Source of the DNA: Accumulibacter sp.
Lineage (GTDB): Bacteria; Pseudomonadota; Gammaproteobacteria; Burkholderiales; Rhodocyclaceae
Direction of reading: 5' to 3'
DNA: 64,000 nt
Assembly (NCBI GenBank): GCA_024235695.1
Contig: JACKLX010000002.1
Span: 186,001-250,000 of the forward strand
Shown here: one piece after another, positions 52,658 through 61,294 of the stretch
Layout: each line of letters starts with the position of its first letter
Position numbering within the stretch: the first letter of the stretch is position 1
Notes under the pieces: model-generated
Databases searched by the model: none
What the model saw: the letters and a program-made list of their open reading frames with translations, nothing else
Told to the model about the DNA's origin: nothing
Position numbers and translations under genes: made by a program

Positions 52658-55600
52658 GTGAGCATCACACCGATCGACAGGCCCCTGGCTGGCGAGCAGG
52701 TCGTCGGCCTGGCGCCGGAGAACGCCGCTGACGCCAGCCGCTGGTGGTTGCGTCGGCCGAATCTGTTTGCCGGTCGTCCGCTCACCGGGCCGACCTTGTC
52801 CGACCGCCAGGGCTGGGCGACCCGACACATCGCGCTGCGCGCTCAGGCGTTTACGCCGGGCGTTGTACGCGGGCTGGAAGCGGCCCTGTTCAACACCGCC
52901 GGCGGCCTTGCCGGCAGCCGGCTGGCGCTGATGCAGGGGCAGGGCCTGAACGGCGATGGCGAGGACGTGCGCGTGCTGCAGGCACTGGAGCTGGCGCTGG
53001 CCGATCTGCCGGCGGTTGCCGACCCGTCGGCCTTTGCCGGCATGGGTGGTGCTGGCGGCGTCGGCGGCAGTGTTGCCGCCAAGGTCGTTGGCCCGGCGCT
53101 CGGCGCGGTGGTGGCGGCTTTGCCGGACGCGCTGCCAAGGGTCGGCATATTGCTCTTGCAGCCGGTTGCCGGCGACCGCATCGGCGAGTTCGATGCCACC
53201 GACCCGTGTTCGCTCGACGGTTGCGGCAGCGCTAACGTGATCGCCTTCGAGGACTGGCGGATTGGTGATGCCGCGCGGCTGTTGTGGTACGCCTGGCCCG
53301 AGGAGTTCCTCAGCCTGCCGACGATGCCAGTGGCCGCGCCGGGGCGCTGGCGAAACGATCTGGCGTGGCGGATCTTCGACGCCGAGCGGCTGCTCGATCG
53401 CGACCAGGTTCTGCCCTGGGAGGCTTTCGGCGTGCCGATCGGGCTGGTCGCCTGCGACACCGACTGGACGCCGCTGTTTCTCGACCGCGCCAGCGTGGTG
53501 CGGAGCGGCGGGCGGGCGCGTTACGGACGAATGGGCGGCGCCGCCGACGGTCTTGGCATCCACTGGCGGCTGCCGGCCCTGTGGCAGGCGCGCTTCGAAC
53601 AACTGGCCGAGCAGATCGCCGCGGCCGGCGAGCCGGTGGCAGACGCCGCAACGCTGGCGGTCGACTACGCACGCCTGCCGCCCTTTGGCCTGCTGCCGGC
53701 GCATGTGGTCGATCTCGCCACCTTGTCGAGCGATTTCTTCCCGGCCAGCTTCACGCTCGATGCCGCGCCGCTGCCGACCGAACAACTCGATGCCGCGCTG
53801 GCCGAGGCCGCCTCGCTGGCACCGCTCGACCTCTCGCTGGGCGAGCGTGTGCGCCTTCTGGTGCCGGTGCCGCAGTCGGTGTTCGAGCCGCGCCTGCTGA
53901 TTCGCGAAGTGATCGACCCGGAGTTCGCCAGCACCCTCGCCGCTTTCCAGTTGCAGCGCGCACGTGCGCTCGGCGCCCGCCAGGGGTTGCGCACGCGGGC
54001 ATCGGTGCTGGCCCGCGCGATCAGCGGCAAGGCGCTGGCCGTGCCGGCGATTGCCGACGATCCGGAAGCGCTCGAAGACGAGGCTGTGACGCCATGGGGT
54101 CCGCCGCCGGCGGGCGGCGGTCACCGCTCGGCGCTGCGTGCCGGCGTCCACCAGCATTTCTTCGAAGCGGCCACCGAGACGCTCGCGGTGGCGGCAGCTG
54201 ATGAGCTGTTTGCCTGGGTCTATCTCGATCCCGACCATCCGCCGCGTGCCTTGATGCTGCAATGGCATGCCGGCAGCTGGGAGCACCGCGCCTACTGGGG
54301 CGAAAACCTCATCGACTGGGGGGCTGATGGCACGGTCGCGCGCGCCAACGCCGGCGACCTGCCGGTGGCTGGCGAGTGGGTGAGGCTGACCCTGCCTGCT
54401 TCGCTGGTCGGCCTCGAGGGTCTGGCCGCCGACGGCATGGCGTTCACGCTCTACGATGGCCAGGCGGCTTTCGCGATGAGCGGCGCGATCGCCGCCAGCG
54501 GCGCGCCGAAGAAGTGGTTCTGCAGCGTTCTTCCGGCCGGCGCCCAGCAGAATGGCGACGAACGCTGGGACTTCATGACCCACAACGATCTGTGGGCGCC
54601 GTTTGCGGTTTCGGCGGTGGTGCTGCCGGTCGATGGCGGTGGTGCACCGGCCGGTGGCGGTCACGGCGAGCCGCCGATGGCCGGCCTCCACCAGCACTTC
54701 TTCGAAAACGCCAGCGCCACCTTCACCGTGGCGGCCGCCGAGCGACTCTATCTGTGGGTGTTCGTCGACCCCGACAATCCACCGACCCAGCTGATGCTGC
54801 AGTGGCGTACCGGCACGAGCTGGGAGCACCGCGCCTACTGGGGCCTGAGTCGGATTGGCTGGGGTGCCGAAGGCACGGCGTCACGCCGCCGGATCGGCGC
54901 CATGCCGCGGCCGGGCCGCTGGCTGCGGCTCGAAGTGCCGGTGGATACGGTCAGCGGCGTGGATGTGGCGGGTGCGGCACTGAACGGCATGGCGTTCACC
55001 TTTTTCGACGGTAGCGCCGTCTTCGGCAGTGCGGGTGCGCTGTCGGCGACCGGCGTCGAACGGGCGTGGTTTTCCGGCACGCTGCCGGCCGGCGCGCAAC
55101 AACGTGGCGTCTGGCAGTTCCTCGTCGCGCGCGACCTGCGCGCACCGACCACCGCGGCGCTCAACGGCCAGGTCGAGGCCGCGCTGCGGCTTTACGACAA
55201 CCCGGCGCTTGCCCACCTCTCGGCGCAGGAGCGCTACCAGATCTTCCAGCGCGGCCTGGAGGGCTTCATCGCCTATCTCAAGAGCCGCGCCGATCGCGCC
55301 GACGATCTGGTCGACTACAACTTCGTCAAGGTGCAGACCGACATCTACCGGGTCCGCCAGCTGGTGCTCGGCACCACTGCCGCGACGCGGCTGGCGATTT
55401 CGCCGGCGTTGGCGAGCATCGCTCAGGCCGAGACGGCGGTGGCGTCCAGCGAGCGGATCGCCGGCTTCTTCGACGAACTGAAAAATACCCCGGCGGCCAC
55501 CCAGACTCGTTCGGCGACGCCGATCGGTGGCTCGCCCGCGGCGACGCCGGCGGCCGCCGCGAGCGGCGGCGCGGTGGCGTCGGCCGGCAGCATTTCGACC

Positions 55601-57667
55601 GCCTCGGCACGCGCCGGCGGAAGTGCGCTGCTGGTCGGAGGCCAGACCTTCGGTGGCACCGCCGGTGGCGGCAGCCAGAGGCTGAGTGTCAATCTCGGCT
55701 CGGCCGGCACGCAGGCCCTGCTGCAGGCCGAGAGCAGCAAGTTCAGCGTCGCCGACTCCGCGGCGTCGAACCAGAATGCGCTGGTGCGCGATTCCACCAG
55801 CGCCAGGCTGCTGGCTGGCAGCAGCAGCTTCGTGCCGTCCGACATCACCAACGCCGCGCCGCTGATCGGCAAGGCCGAGGTGCGCACGCTGAGCATCGCC
55901 GAGCGGCTGGAGGCACCGAAAGCCAACGAGGCCAAGGACTACACCGCGTCTACCCGCTACGAGGCGGTGCGCGGCCTGATCGCGCTGGCCGATGCGCTCG
56001 AAGCCGAAGACGGTGGTGACAGCGCCGGCCTCTTCGAGGGCGTCGCGTTTCACGGCGTGCGCGGCGATCCGGCGCTGTTCTACGATAACGCGCAGGATGT
56101 CAGCGATCCGACGAAGCCGCTGCCGATCGTCGATAGCAGCGACTCCGCCGAGCAGGATACGCTCAACAAGCTGCGCCGCAGCCTGCCGCTGCGTACCGTG
56201 CTCAACGAGCGCTGGCGCCTGCCGCTGATGCTGCAGGCGCCGCGGCGCAGCAAGGTCGACGAGTCGGCCTACTTCTCGGATGGCGCCGACCTCTCCGACA
56301 ACACCGTGGCACTGATGCGCCAGCTCGAAGGCCGCATCAAGCTCTATCGCAACGCCATGTCGCTCGGTCAGGCGCTGCTCGACGGTCTGCGGAGCGAGGC
56401 TGCGACGCTGGAACAGACGCTGCAGGCGGTCGCCGAGGAGCTGGCCGAGGCGCGCCACGACGTCGCGGTGACCCGCGCGCTGATCGCCGAGGAGGAGGCG
56501 CGGCTGGCGGCGATCAACGAGCGGCGTTCGCAGATCCTGCGCGATCACGTCAAGTTCGTCGCCTACCAGCGTCCGCGCGAGGCCGAGCTGATCAGCCAGG
56601 CGCCGCTGCGCCAGCTCGATCCCGGCTTGCTCGAAGCGCCCGTGCCGGCCTGTCTCAAGGCCCATCAGGAAGCGCCGGACGAACTCGCCGCGCTGTTGGC
56701 GGTGGTGCGCGAGGCGCCGTCGCGCTGGTTTGCCCTGCTGCCGGCGCTGCTCGATCGGCTCGATCGGGTGGACCTGCTGGTGAAGACCATGCAGTCGGCA
56801 CAGTTGCGCAGCCAGATCATGGACCTGCGGCTGGCGGCGCAGCCGGCAGCCGGCGTCGTGCGCGGCGTCGCCGGCGCGATCGCTGCACTGCAGGGCAAGC
56901 AACTCGCCGCCGTCCAGCAATTGCGCAGCGCCGCAACGCGCATCGATCCGCTGATGATCGGTGGGCTGGGCTGGCAGCGGGCGCGGGCCGAAGCCGAGAA
57001 GGTCGTCTCGCTCGGCGATCTGATCGATGGCGAGCACGGCAGCGGCGCGGTGGCCAGCCGGGCCGCCGCCGTGTTCGAGAACATCTCGCGCATTGCCGCC
57101 TGCCTGCACGAGGCGTTTTGCGAAGTGCTGCCGGCGATCCGTCTCGACTGGGCCGAGCGCCTGTCGCAGTTCGACGCCACGCCGCGGCTCAGAAACCTCG
57201 CCGGTCTGCCCCGCTGGGGCGAGCTGGATTACCAGACGCGGCGGCAGTTGCAGGCCTACGCCGACTGGTTGTTCGGGCAGATCAAGGCTGGCGACCGTGA
57301 GGCCGAGGCGCTGATCAACGATGTCGTGCACATCTGCCTGCTGCTCGCCAGCCACGCACCGATCAACCGCATCATCTCCGGCCGCCTGCCGGCGCCGGTC
57401 ACTGCCGTGCCCGGCGTCCGCCTGCCGATCCGTGTCAGCGATGGCCTCAAACTCAGGGTCGGCATGCAGGCGCTGGTGTATCAGGCCGAGCGGGTGGTGG
57501 CGCGGGCGCGGGTGGAGGACCTGGCGAGCAGCGAAGTAATGACCACGGTCCTGCACGTCGAGGGTAACCGGCTGGAACTCGCCGCCGAGACGCGCGTGCA
57601 GTTCGTCGCCGCCGACAGCCCGGTGGCGATGAGCCGAGCGCGGCTGGCCCGCGTCAAGATCAGCTAG
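52658..57667 (+). CDS. Giant eCIS protein with two tandem beta-sandwich modules and coiled coil
   Basis: A 1,669-residue protein, the largest in the window. Residues 1-480 have no recognised family. About 485-650 and 666-830 are two copies of one module: HQHFFEAATETLAVAAADEL / HQHFFENASATFTVAAAERL, then YLDPDHPPRALMLQWHAGSW / FVDPDNPPTQLMLQWRTGTS, EHRAYWG, and GEWVRLTLP / GRWLRLEVP with GMAFT(L/F)(Y/F)DG. The same module occurs in planctomycete DUF1553-type proteins. A Ser/Gly/Ala-rich stretch spans about 945-1020. A long coiled coil lies near 1240-1295 (RSEAATLEQTLQAVAEELAE, ARHDVAVTRALIAEEEARLA). The start is a GTG at 52658 with GGAGG upstream. A fibre, tape-measure or binding role is possible. 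Confidence 0.75.
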   Translation: MSITPIDRPLAGEQVVGLAPENAADASRWWLRRPNLFAGRPLTGPTLSDRQGWATRHIALRAQAFTPGVVRGLEAALFNTAGGLAGSRLALMQGQGLNGDGEDVRVLQALELALADLPAVADPSAFAGMGGAGGVGGSVAAKVVGPALGAVVAALPDALPRVGILLLQPVAGDRIGEFDATDPCSLDGCGSANVIAFEDWRIGDAARLLWYAWPEEFLSLPTMPVAAPGRWRNDLAWRIFDAERLLDRDQVLPWEAFGVPIGLVACDTDWTPLFLDRASVVRSGGRARYGRMGGAADGLGIHWRLPALWQARFEQLAEQIAAAGEPVADAATLAVDYARLPPFGLLPAHVVDLATLSSDFFPASFTLDAAPLPTEQLDAALAEAASLAPLDLSLGERVRLLVPVPQSVFEPRLLIREVIDPEFASTLAAFQLQRARALGARQGLRTRASVLARAISGKALAVPAIADDPEALEDEAVTPWGPPPAGGGHRSALRAGVHQHFFEAATETLAVAAADELFAWVYLDPDHPPRALMLQWHAGSWEHRAYWGENLIDWGADGTVARANAGDLPVAGEWVRLTLPASLVGLEGLAADGMAFTLYDGQAAFAMSGAIAASGAPKKWFCSVLPAGAQQNGDERWDFMTHNDLWAPFAVSAVVLPVDGGGAPAGGGHGEPPMAGLHQHFFENASATFTVAAAERLYLWVFVDPDNPPTQLMLQWRTGTSWEHRAYWGLSRIGWGAEGTASRRRIGAMPRPGRWLRLEVPVDTVSGVDVAGAALNGMAFTFFDGSAVFGSAGALSATGVERAWFSGTLPAGAQQRGVWQFLVARDLRAPTTAALNGQVEAALRLYDNPALAHLSAQERYQIFQRGLEGFIAYLKSRADRADDLVDYNFVKVQTDIYRVRQLVLGTTAATRLAISPALASIAQAETAVASSERIAGFFDELKNTPAATQTRSATPIGGSPAATPAAAASGGAVASAGSISTASARAGGSALLVGGQTFGGTAGGGSQRLSVNLGSAGTQALLQAESSKFSVADSAASNQNALVRDSTSARLLAGSSSFVPSDITNAAPLIGKAEVRTLSIAERLEAPKANEAKDYTASTRYEAVRGLIALADALEAEDGGDSAGLFEGVAFHGVRGDPALFYDNAQDVSDPTKPLPIVDSSDSAEQDTLNKLRRSLPLRTVLNERWRLPLMLQAPRRSKVDESAYFSDGADLSDNTVALMRQLEGRIKLYRNAMSLGQALLDGLRSEAATLEQTLQAVAEELAEARHDVAVTRALIAEEEARLAAINERRSQILRDHVKFVAYQRPREAELISQAPLRQLDPGLLEAPVPACLKAHQEAPDELAALLAVVREAPSRWFALLPALLDRLDRVDLLVKTMQSAQLRSQIMDLRLAAQPAAGVVRGVAGAIAALQGKQLAAVQQLRSAATRIDPLMIGGLGWQRARAEAEKVVSLGDLIDGEHGSGAVASRAAAVFENISRIAACLHEAFCEVLPAIRLDWAERLSQFDATPRLRNLAGLPRWGELDYQTRRQLQAYADWLFGQIKAGDREAEALINDVVHICLLLASHAPINRIISGRLPAPVTAVPGVRLPIRVSDGLKLRVGMQALVYQAERVVARARVEDLASSEVMTTVLHVEGNRLELAAETRVQFVAADSPVAMSRARLARVKIS

Positions 57668-57671
57668 GGCG

Positions 57672-59306
57672 ATGCTCGTCGAGCGCACCGTTCGCCGCCT
57701 GTCGATCCGTGCGGCCGACGATGCCCGTGTGCGGCACGCCGCCTTCCTCATCGAGGACGCGCTGCGTACCGCCAGCCTGCCGGGCGACGGCGCCGACTTG
57801 CTGCTGCTGCGCCGGCTGCGCCTGCCGCCGTTCGCGGCCGGCGCGTCAGCGCAGCAGGTGGCGCTGCGGCTGGAAGCCGCCTGCCGCGGCGCGATCGCCG
57901 TCGATGGCGCGACGGCCGACGATGCCGCGCTGGCGGCGGCGGCGGCGGTGCGTTTTGCCGATGCGCTGACCGCCCATCTTGCCTTGAGCCGCCTGATTCT
58001 CGCTGGCGCGTCGCGCCAGGCGTGGTGCTGGCCGATGGTCGTGAAGGCGTATCGGCCGCCGCTCGGCAGCGCCGCGGCGCTGCGCACGGTGGCTCTGTCG
58101 CTGGCGCAACTGCCCGAGGCGCCGGCGGCGCTGCCGCGCTGGGTCGCCCGGCTGGTCGCTCACGGCGGAGGTGCCTGTGGCACGCTGCTGCTGGCGCTCG
58201 ATGGCGAAGATGCGGCGCTGTTGCGCGGCGCTTGCCGCGGTGCGCTGAAACTGCCAGCGCCGGCTGCGCCGGCGCGCTGGCAGTCGCTGCTCGACTGGTC
58301 GGTCGGGGGCCTCGGCGCCGAGGACACACGGCACCTGTGGTTGCTCGACATGGCGCGGCTGTGCGGCGTCGCCGTCGATCGACACGTCGGGTGGCCGCGC
58401 GGCGCTCAGGACGACGGTCGCTGGGGGCCGCGCGGCCCGCTTGCTGCGCGCGGCGAGGGAATTGATCGACCCGATCGACACGATCAAGACGATCGACCAG
58501 CACGACCGGTGCCCGCGGCCGCCGATGAGCGGTCGGGAGAGAACTTCGAGGCGGCGCCCGCGGCACGCAGCCCGGAGGACGGCAGCGGTGATCAGGAGCG
58601 GACCCGAGCGGGCCTCGATGCCACGGCTGCGGCGCCGCCGCGCGAGCGCACCGCCTGGCCCGGCGAGACGCGGCCGGCGATTTCGCCAGTAATGCCCGAG
58701 CTGCCGAATCGCCGCGACCCGGCGTCTGCCGTGGCGACCGGCGCTACCGCCCGAGAGCGCCAGGCGCCGGCGCCGGCGGCCAGCGACGGGCCGCCCGTGG
58801 TGTCGGCCGGCGACCTGCCCGGCACTTTCGGAGAGGAGGTCGCTGAAGTCGGCGGCGACCTGGCGACCGCGGCCGGTGGCCTGCTGTTCCTGGTGCCGCT
58901 GTTGACCCGGCTCGGCGTGGTCGCGTGGCTGGCCGAAGATGCCGCGCGCATTGACCTGCCGCGACGCTTGTTCGCTACCCTCCTGCAGCGCCTGCCGATC
59001 ACTGACGCCGACCCGGCGTGGTGGTTGTGCGGCGGGCCGCCGGCGCGTGACCGGCCGGCGGTTGGCGATGCCCTGCACTGGCTCGGCCGCTGCCGCCGCC
59101 ATCTGCGGCTGCAGGTCGGCATCGGCCTTCACTCGCTGGTCTGCCGTCCCGCCCGCATCACCCTTACCGCTACCCACGTCGATGTCCGGCAGGCGATCGA
59201 CGACGTCGACCTGCGCGTTCGTCGCGCCGGCCTCGATCTCGACCCGGGCTGGGTGCCGTGGCTGGGGCGGGTGCTGCGTTTTCACTACGCGAGCGATCGC
59301 CGATGA
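57672..59306 (+). CDS. Conserved eCIS-type protein before the ATPase
   Basis: A 544-residue protein with two ordered parts joined by a long polar linker (about residues 245-385, rich in Arg, Asp, Pro and Ala). The N-terminal part holds HAAFLIEDALRTASLPGDGA and helical repeats; the C-terminal part holds GGLLFLVPLLTRLGVVAWLA, FATLLQRLPITDADPAWWL and VDLRVRRAGLDLDPGWVPWL, then GRVLRFHY. I recall C-terminal segments of this kind from proteins encoded next to the Pvc15-like ATPase in other eCIS loci, but no function is known. Starts 4 bases after the giant protein; its TGA overlaps the ATPase start (ATGA). Confidence 0.72.
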   Translation: MLVERTVRRLSIRAADDARVRHAAFLIEDALRTASLPGDGADLLLLRRLRLPPFAAGASAQQVALRLEAACRGAIAVDGATADDAALAAAAAVRFADALTAHLALSRLILAGASRQAWCWPMVVKAYRPPLGSAAALRTVALSLAQLPEAPAALPRWVARLVAHGGGACGTLLLALDGEDAALLRGACRGALKLPAPAAPARWQSLLDWSVGGLGAEDTRHLWLLDMARLCGVAVDRHVGWPRGAQDDGRWGPRGPLAARGEGIDRPDRHDQDDRPARPVPAAADERSGENFEAAPAARSPEDGSGDQERTRAGLDATAAAPPRERTAWPGETRPAISPVMPELPNRRDPASAVATGATARERQAPAPAASDGPPVVSAGDLPGTFGEEVAEVGGDLATAAGGLLFLVPLLTRLGVVAWLAEDAARIDLPRRLFATLLQRLPITDADPAWWLCGGPPARDRPAVGDALHWLGRCRRHLRLQVGIGLHSLVCRPARITLTATHVDVRQAIDDVDLRVRRAGLDLDPGWVPWLGRVLRFHYASDRR

Positions 59307-61294
59307 ACCGGCCCGAGGAGCCGGGCGTCGCGATGGCCGGTGCGCCGACGCAGGTGGTGCTGCCGCGCCTGGCTGATCTCGCCTTCGCGCTGCTGGCGAC
59401 CGAGTGCGACGCCACCCAGGGGGCCGAAGCGGCCTGGCTGGAAGCGCTCGGCCGCGCTGTCGATCGCTGTGGTCGCGCCCTGGCACCCGCTGCGCAGGGC
59501 CGCGAGGCCGTCGTGCAGGCCCTGATGTCGGCCTGGCTCGGCGATCCGCCGGCCAGCGACCGTGCGCTTTACGCGCTCGCCGCCCGCGAAGCGCTGAGTC
59601 TGCCCGAGACCCTTGCCGCCGCCTTGAGCTGCGTCGCCGAACTGACGCCGATGGCGGCGCGGAGCTTGATCTGGCTGCAGCATCCGGTCGGCAGCGCGCG
59701 ACCGACCGTCGGGCTACTGGCGAGCTTGTGCGCGCGCTTGGGCGAAGTCGATACGCTGGCGCTGCTGGCCGAAGGCGACGGCCGGCGGATCGGCCTGCTG
59801 CAGCTTGAGCCCGAGGAGCGCCCGCTGTGTGAACGCAGCGTGCGGACGCCGCTGCCCCTGGTCATGGCGCTGGCCGGTTACCAGGGCTGCTTCGACGGCG
59901 TCAGCAGCGAAGGCCATGGCCTGCCGATGCTGCCGGAGTCGACCGTCGCGGCGGCGTCCAGCCAGGCCGCCGGCCTGCGTCAAGACGGCGCCCGGGTGTT
60001 GCTGCTGCGCAGCGCGGTGGCGGGCGAGGCACGGGCAGCGGCGGTTGCGGTGGCCGCCGCCAGTGGTCGTCGGCCGGTGTTCTACGAGGGCGAGCCGCCG
60101 CGCGGACTGGGACCGTGGTTGTGGCTGCAGGACCGCGTGCCGGTCTTGCAGGTGGTGCTGGCGCCGGGCGAGCGGCGGCGTCTGGTCGAGATTCCCGGCT
60201 ACGACGGCCCGCTGCTGGTCGCCACCGGACTCGAAGGCAGCATCGAGGGACCCGGTGCGGTTAGCCAGTGGCGTCTGCCGGTGCCGCCGGCCGACGAGCG
60301 CGCCCGCTTGTGGCGCGTCGCGCTCGGCGACGCGCTGGCAGTCGACAAGCTCGCCGCGCACCATCGCCATGGTGCCGGGCGCATCGCCGAACTGGGTCAG
60401 GCGGCCCGTTCGGCAGCGGCACGAGCCGGCGACACGCCCGGCGTCGCGCATGTCGTCCAGGTTGCCCGCCGCGGCGTCGGCGCCGACCTCGGCGCGCTCG
60501 CCGAATTGCTCGATGACGACATTGCCGACGAAGCGCTGGTGCTGGCGCCGGCACAGCGCCAGGCGCTGGATTCGCTGGTGGCCCGCTGCCAACTGCGCGA
60601 CACGCTTGCGGCGCGGCTCGGGCTGGCCGCGCGGGCGCGCTACAAACCCGGCGTGCGCGCACTGCTGGTCGGGCCCTCGGGCACCGGCAAGACGCTCGCC
60701 GCGGGCTGGATCGCGACCCGGCTGGGGCTGCCGTTGTACCGCGTGGACCTCGCCTCGGTGACCAGCAAGTACATTGGCGAAACGGAAAAGAATCTTGCCG
60801 AACTGTTCGGCCGGGCCGAGCACGCCGAGGTGGTGCTGCTGTTCGACGAGGCCGACTCGCTGTTCGGCAAGCGTACCGACGTCAAGGATGCCAACGACCG
60901 CTTCGCCAACCAGCAGACCAACTACCTGTTGCAGCGCATCGAGAGCTTCGAGGGAATCACCCTGCTCACCAGCAACAGCCGGGCGCGCTTCGACTCGGCC
61001 TTCACCCGGCGGCTCGACGCGATCGTCGAGTTCCTGGCTCCCGGACCGGTCGAGCGGCGCGCGCTGTGGCTGGCCCATCTCGGTGAGGCCAACACGCTCG
61101 ATGCGGTGGCGCTCAACCGCTTGGCTGCCAACTGTGACCTCGCTGGCGGTCACATCCGCAACGTCGTGCTCGCCGCCGCGGCGATGGCAGGCGCGCGAGG
61201 GCGGCAACTCGGCGAGGCGGATCTCAGCGCCGCGCTGGCCGCCGAATACCGCAAGCTGGGCAAGCAGATGCCGGCCGGCACCGGAGGCGCTTGA
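59303..61294 (+). CDS. eCIS AAA+ ATPase (Pvc15/Afp15-like)
   Basis: A 663-residue protein with an active C-terminal AAA+ domain: Walker A GPSGTGKT (residues 457-464), Walker B VLLFDEAD (511-518), sensor LTSN (555-558) and an arginine-finger region (SAFTRRLDAIVEF). The N-terminal part includes a second, degenerate ATPase-like segment at about 230-340 (RVLLLRSAVAGEARAAAVAV, PWLWLQDRVP) that lacks the P-loop lysine. Pvc15-type ATPases are found in eCIS but not in T6SS or phages and are thought to help assemble or load the particle. This gene is strong evidence for the eCIS assignment. Confidence 0.92.
   Translation: MNRPEEPGVAMAGAPTQVVLPRLADLAFALLATECDATQGAEAAWLEALGRAVDRCGRALAPAAQGREAVVQALMSAWLGDPPASDRALYALAAREALSLPETLAAALSCVAELTPMAARSLIWLQHPVGSARPTVGLLASLCARLGEVDTLALLAEGDGRRIGLLQLEPEERPLCERSVRTPLPLVMALAGYQGCFDGVSSEGHGLPMLPESTVAAASSQAAGLRQDGARVLLLRSAVAGEARAAAVAVAAASGRRPVFYEGEPPRGLGPWLWLQDRVPVLQVVLAPGERRRLVEIPGYDGPLLVATGLEGSIEGPGAVSQWRLPVPPADERARLWRVALGDALAVDKLAAHHRHGAGRIAELGQAARSAAARAGDTPGVAHVVQVARRGVGADLGALAELLDDDIADEALVLAPAQRQALDSLVARCQLRDTLAARLGLAARARYKPGVRALLVGPSGTGKTLAAGWIATRLGLPLYRVDLASVTSKYIGETEKNLAELFGRAEHAEVVLLFDEADSLFGKRTDVKDANDRFANQQTNYLLQRIESFEGITLLTSNSRARFDSAFTRRLDAIVEFLAPGPVERRALWLAHLGEANTLDAVALNRLAANCDLAGGHIRNVVLAAAAMAGARGRQLGEADLSAALAAEYRKLGKQMPAGTGGA

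Noticed and set aside
54881..58087. Very long antisense open frame (over 1,000 codons) opposite the giant eCIS gene; similar ones at 43860-46724, 50329-52830 and 52457-54829.
   Set aside because: They mirror the third-position GC bias of the plus-strand genes, lack ribosome sites and show no domain pattern; the plus-strand genes explain the sequence.
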